NCBI RefSeq assembly: GCF_964332355.1 | Contig: NZ_OZ201293.1 | Coordinates: forward strand, 1,302,001 to 1,366,000 | Direction: 5' to 3' | DNA: 64,000 nt | Source of the DNA: Imbroritus primus | GTDB taxonomy: Bacteria > Pseudomonadota > Gammaproteobacteria > Burkholderiales > Burkholderiaceae | In this document: piece by piece, positions 60,646-64,000 of the stretch | Numbering within the stretch: position 1 is the first letter of the stretch | How the letters are laid out: the number at the start of each line of letters is the position of its first letter | Made by a program: the position numbers and the translations under genes | Notes under the pieces: generated by a model | What the model was told of the DNA's origin: nothing | What the model saw: only the letters and a program-made list of their open reading frames with translations | Databases searched by the model: none

Positions 60646-61374
60646 ATGATGTTGTTCGATACACGATCGGCTCGTCTTGCGTGGACAGGAATCGCGGTGC
60701 TCGCGCTTAGTGCAATATTCCTGCTCTGGTTGGGCACGACCCGGCTCGATGTTAGGCTGGCGGCTGCCATTTATGACCCGGCCGCCGGCGGATTTCCCTT
60801 GCGACACGCATGGTTTGCTGAAGTCCTCGCACACCAGTGGCTGAAGTGGTGCATGCTGGTCCTCGGCGCTGGCATCGTGATACTGGTGCTACGGGACGCA
60901 TGGCGTCCGCTGGCCTCGATATCGGCCGGCCTGCGCACGCGGCTGCGCGTCGTGGCGGCCTGTTCCATCAGCGTGCCGATGGTGGTGAGTGTGCTGAAGC
61001 GCATGAGCGCCTCCCACTGTCCGTGGGATATCGTCGACTATGGCGGTAGCGCCCCCTATGTCCATCTGCTCGAGGCGATGCCCGCTGGGGTCGCTGCAGG
61101 GCATTGCTTTCCGGCGGGCCATGCGACAAGCGTACTGTGGCTGGTCAGCCTGTGTACGCTCTGGTTGCCATCGCAGCCGCGCCGCGCATGTATTGTCGCG
61201 ATCATGGCTCTACTGTTGGGCAGCGTGGTGGGCGGGATCCAGCAACTGCGCGGCGCGCATTTTCTCTCGCACACCTTATGGTCGATGTGGATTGCGTGTG
61301 CTGTCACGTTCTTGTGGTATCAATGGCTGACACGCCATGAAGCGCATCGCCAAAGACGCGCGGGACAAGTATGA
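60646..61374 (+). CDS. PAP2-family phosphatase
   Basis: 242 residues with about five hydrophobic segments. The three PAP2 motifs are KRMSASHCPWD, FPAGHATS and RGAHFLSHTLWSMW, with His residues for catalysis. It resembles lipid A 1-phosphatase or undecaprenyl-PP phosphatase types in the inner membrane; the substrate cannot be fixed. Placement next to DgkA suggests a lipid-phosphate role. ATG 60646 or 60649. Confidence 0.88.
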   Translation: MMLFDTRSARLAWTGIAVLALSAIFLLWLGTTRLDVRLAAAIYDPAAGGFPLRHAWFAEVLAHQWLKWCMLVLGAGIVILVLRDAWRPLASISAGLRTRLRVVAACSISVPMVVSVLKRMSASHCPWDIVDYGGSAPYVHLLEAMPAGVAAGHCFPAGHATSVLWLVSLCTLWLPSQPRRACIVAIMALLLGSVVGGIQQLRGAHFLSHTLWSMWIACAVTFLWYQWLTRHEAHRQRRAGQV

Positions 61375-61593
61375 CGCGCTCGCGCCGTAGCTGATGAAAA
61401 TCGGCGCGGCATGGTATTGTTGAGACTCGAACCGTCGTTTGCCAGACAGCCAGCATGGCTGCAGAGCGAGGCGTAACAGTGCGGCAGGGGATGCCGAACG
61501 AAGCGACGCCAAGCGCACCGCAAGGTTTTTCACCGGTGTTCGCGGCTGATCGTGTTAGCATCCTGTCTCACTTGCAATCGGAGGGCTGTATCG

Positions 61594-61851
61594 ATGGACA
61601 TCAAGTTCCAAGAGCAAGAAAGCTACGACATCAACAATGAGGGACTGCTGTTCCAGGCCATCGTCGATGGTAAAAAGGTCACCTGCGTGGTGACACGGGA
61701 AGCGTTGTGGGAAGGTTTCAGCGCTGATCAGGTGTTATCGCTGGAAGCCGCATTCCGTGCTGGCCAGGACATCATCCAGCGCGCCGCGGCGACGCTGATC
61801 GCCCAAGGGGCGCCCGAGCCGGTAGTCATCAAGCGGGCTCATCTTCTGTAG
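61594..61851 (+). CDS. DUF1488 family protein
   Basis: 85 residues: MDIKFQEQESYDINNEGLLF then AIVDGKKVTCVVTREALWEGF. The pattern of a short beta-rich domain with the xVDGxxVxCxVxxEAL motif matches DUF1488, a small cytosolic family of unknown function. ATG 61594 with GGAGG upstream. It stands alone. Confidence 0.8.
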   Translation: MDIKFQEQESYDINNEGLLFQAIVDGKKVTCVVTREALWEGFSADQVLSLEAAFRAGQDIIQRAAATLIAQGAPEPVVIKRAHLL

Positions 61852-61960
61852 TTTTTCACCGCACGGGTGCCGGTCGCCGCAAACGTTGTCGAGCGACAGT
61901 CTCGCATGAGATTGTCGGATCAGCGGATCAAGCGGCTCCGCACTCCCGGTTCATTTTTCT

Positions 61961-63805
61961 TCACACCGTTTTTGCATCACCGTCGTTCGTTCCCGGCATG
62001 GCCGTCGAGCCTGCTGCAGCGGACTGGGCTGCCTGCGCCTGTCGTTGACGGCACTCATCGAACACACGGGCGGTACAACGCGCGCAGATCGCGGGATCGA
62101 GGTGTTCGTAGATGCGGTGGACCGCTTCTTCCTTGCTGGAGAAGATGTGGTCGGCGCCCAGCCGCTCGATGAAGCCGGTCTGACGCCATGTTTCCATGAC
62201 CTGTGTGCGGGGACGGTGGAAGTACAGGTCGCCGCCCATTGCACGGCGCTCGCGGCACTCTGTTTCCCACATCTCGGCGCCGGCCAGGTCGATGAAGTTC
62301 ATGCTCTTCGTCATTACCAGCAAATGGCGCTGCTCCGGCGCCTGGCGCCGGAAACTGTGCAGACGGTCGGTGACATAGGCCACTGCACCGAAGAACACCG
62401 AACCTTCCACGCGGACGAGCTTCAGTTGCGGGCATTCGGGCTGCGGACGGCGTAACTCATTGAGCGGTGTGAAGCGGCGCGCCGGATCGTCGATATCGGG
62501 CACCATTGGCCGCACGCCAGGGCGCGAGGTGCGATGCAGATACGCCACCAGCGACAGGATCGTACCCAGCAGGATGGCAATCTCGAGGCGCATGACCAGG
62601 GTAGCGGCAAAGGTGCTGAGCGCGATAAGGAATTCGGTATTGCTCAGGCGGCGGATCTGGCGGAAGCGTTCGAAATCGAACAGGCTCCACGACACCAGCA
62701 GCAGCATTGCAGCGATGGCCGCCAGCGGAATCTGCCCGAGCAGCGGCGCGCTGATGGCAACCAGTCCCACCAGCAAGGCCGAAGAGAATACCGCAGCGAG
62801 CGGTGTACGTGCACCAGCCTCATAGTTCGGCACCGAGCGGTTCAGTGAGCCGCACGACACATACGACGAAAAGAACGAGCCGGCAATGTTCGAGAGCCCC
62901 TGGCCGATGAATTCGCGGTTGGCGTCGATATGCTGGCCTGAGCGCAGCGCGACGGCCTTGGCAATCGAAATGGCCTGGCCGAGCGCGACAATGGTCAACG
63001 CCGCGGCGATACCCAGCATGTCGCCAAACGCATGCCACGACAGCAGCGGATTGGTGAAGGGCGGCAGCGCGGCGGGAATCGCGCCGACCACGGCCACATG
63101 ATGGAAGGGGCCGGCTTCACGCACGTGATTGAGCAGGAATGCCATGGCATAGCCGGCAATCAGGCCGAGCAGCATATGGGGTGTGCGCGGCAGCCAGCGC
63201 CGCGCCGCCAGCGCGCCGATCAGCGTGACGACGCCGACCGCGAACGCGGACAGGTTGATGTCGGCGTAGTCGGTGAACACATGGCGCACGACGCCGAAGG
63301 CCTTGGTGCCGGCTGGCACTTCGAGACCCAGCAAGTCCTTCAGTGCAAACAGCGCGATCAGCATTGCGGCGCCACAGGTAAAGCCGAGCAGGACGGATGG
63401 CGAGATGAAATTGGCCAGCATGCCGAGGCGCAACGCGCCGATCGCCAGCTGCATGATGCCCACGAGCAGCGTGACGGCCAGCACGAGCTGGATGTACTGG
63501 GGGCTGCCCGCCAGCGCAAGGGGCGAGAGCATGGCGAACAGGGCCAGCGAATTGGCATTGGTCGGCCCTGACATGACGTGCCAGCTCGATCCGAAAAGTG
63601 CGGCGACGATGCACGGCACCACAGCGGTGTAGATGCCGTACTGGGGCGGCAGACCGGCCAAGGTCGCAAATGCCACGCCCTGGGGAAGCACGAGCAGAGC
63701 GCCCAGGAGGCCGGCGATGAGATCCGCACGCAGCGTCTCCCGTGATACACGGTGGCGCCAGGCTGGCAGCCACCTAAACATGAGAGACGCGAAATCTGGG
63801 CGCAC
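61961..63805 (-). CDS. SulP-family anion transporter with STAS domain
   Basis: 614 residues. The membrane part (about 25-440) has the SulP signature LPQGVAFATLAGLPPQYGIYTA and GPTNANSLALFAML. A cytosolic STAS domain (about 470-570) has FIDLAGAEMWETECRERR. SulP proteins carry sulfate, bicarbonate or dicarboxylates; the substrate is unclear. The C-terminal tail after STAS holds HLDPAICARCTARVFDEC, a Cys cluster beyond the usual end. Start ATG 63805; ATG 63781 is possible. Confidence 0.92.
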   Translation of the reverse strand: MRPDFASLMFRWLPAWRHRVSRETLRADLIAGLLGALLVLPQGVAFATLAGLPPQYGIYTAVVPCIVAALFGSSWHVMSGPTNANSLALFAMLSPLALAGSPQYIQLVLAVTLLVGIMQLAIGALRLGMLANFISPSVLLGFTCGAAMLIALFALKDLLGLEVPAGTKAFGVVRHVFTDYADINLSAFAVGVVTLIGALAARRWLPRTPHMLLGLIAGYAMAFLLNHVREAGPFHHVAVVGAIPAALPPFTNPLLSWHAFGDMLGIAAALTIVALGQAISIAKAVALRSGQHIDANREFIGQGLSNIAGSFFSSYVSCGSLNRSVPNYEAGARTPLAAVFSSALLVGLVAISAPLLGQIPLAAIAAMLLLVSWSLFDFERFRQIRRLSNTEFLIALSTFAATLVMRLEIAILLGTILSLVAYLHRTSRPGVRPMVPDIDDPARRFTPLNELRRPQPECPQLKLVRVEGSVFFGAVAYVTDRLHSFRRQAPEQRHLLVMTKSMNFIDLAGAEMWETECRERRAMGGDLYFHRPRTQVMETWRQTGFIERLGADHIFSSKEEAVHRIYEHLDPAICARCTARVFDECRQRQAQAAQSAAAGSTAMPGTNDGDAKTV

Positions 63806-63817
63806 GGTAAAACAGTC

Positions 63818-64000
63818 TTAGGGCAGGGGATTGAGGGAAAGGGTGGCAACGACGGGCGTATGGTCCGAGGGCTGCTCCCATGTCCGTGGCACCTTGTCGA
63901 TGGTGCAAGCGGTACAGGCCTTGGCCAGCGGATCGGACAACAGGATATGATCGATCCGCAGGCCCGCATTGCGCCGGAAGGCCAGCATGCGGTAGTCCCA
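63818..64000 (-). CDS. Exodeoxyribonuclease III (3' end only)
   Basis: Minus-strand frame from the window edge to TAA (63820-63818), 60 residues: WDYRMLAFRRNAGLRIDHIL and EQPSDHTPVVATLSL. These match the C-terminus of the ExoIII/XthA family, including the catalytic Asp and His in RIDHIL and PSDHTPV. It is a Mg-dependent AP endonuclease and 3'-5' exonuclease in base excision repair. The N-terminus is outside the window. Confidence 0.92.
   Translation of the reverse strand, partial: WDYRMLAFRRNAGLRIDHILLSDPLAKACTACTIDKVPRTWEQPSDHTPVVATLSLNPLP

Overview
This window is a contiguous stretch of a GC-rich betaproteobacterial chromosome. The best fit is the order Burkholderiales, probably Alcaligenaceae-like (Bordetella/Achromobacter/Pusillimonas-type). 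The evidence is three Bug/TctC periplasmic receptors without membrane partners, a RelA with a degenerate hydrolase domain, the thrS-infC-rpmI-rplT-pheS-pheT-ihfA-merR-tRNA-Pro order, a NorZ-type quinol nitric oxide reductase, CoA-transferase/3-hydroxybutyrate metabolism, and generally housekeeping gene content. I see no insertion sequence, prophage, CRISPR array or integrase. The genus cannot be fixed from this sequence alone.

Layout. 1-6.4 kb: tail of an OmpA-like gene, tRNA-Arg(TCT), a universal stress protein, and a compact minus-strand operon wrbA - DUF2069 - FAD-linked 2-hydroxyacid dehydrogenase - thioesterase, divergent from a YihY-type membrane protein and a CBS-domain protein. 6.7-20.7 kb: an MFS/acyltransferase fusion, aroC, an MFS transporter, a 2-hydroxyglutarate-dehydrogenase-like flavoenzyme, ETF-quinone oxidoreductase, an SDR/thioesterase pair, scoAB with a divergent PAS-LuxR regulator, a DUF411/Cys-rich protein pair, 3-hydroxybutyrate dehydrogenase and an alpha/beta hydrolase. 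Much of this is short-chain acyl-CoA, ketone and 2-hydroxyacid metabolism feeding electrons to quinone. 20.7-34.6 kb: ridA, relA, tRNA-Val, a LysR/TSUP exporter pair, kdsA, then the translation operon. That operon opens with an apparent attenuator: a 15-codon leader peptide with four Thr codons, followed by a strong terminator just before thrS. infC appears to start at ATC. 34.8-40.3 kb: quinol NO reductase with an FNR-like promoter, and small accessory enzymes.

40.4-52.3 kb is the most unusual region. It holds a TetR-controlled catabolic cluster built around a PaaABC-like diiron oxygenase. PaaD is split into two genes (a DUF59 domain and a separate zinc ribbon), PaaE reductase is absent, and the rest is an NDP-forming acyl-CoA synthetase, an enoyl-CoA hydratase/isomerase, a FadB-like fusion, a thiolase, an SDR and a Bug receptor. 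Two closely matching 22-bp palindromes, before tetR and before the oxygenase genes, look like TetR operators. The order suggests import of a carboxylate, CoA activation, oxygenation and beta-oxidation, but the substrate is unknown. 53.3-58.1 kb holds a second accessory unit: Bug - GntR - AcnX large - AcnX small - Bug, with an operator-like palindrome at the promoter. 58.2-64 kb returns to housekeeping: an NlpD-like activator, a methyltransferase, DgkA, a PAP2 phosphatase, DUF1488, a SulP transporter and the end of exonuclease III.
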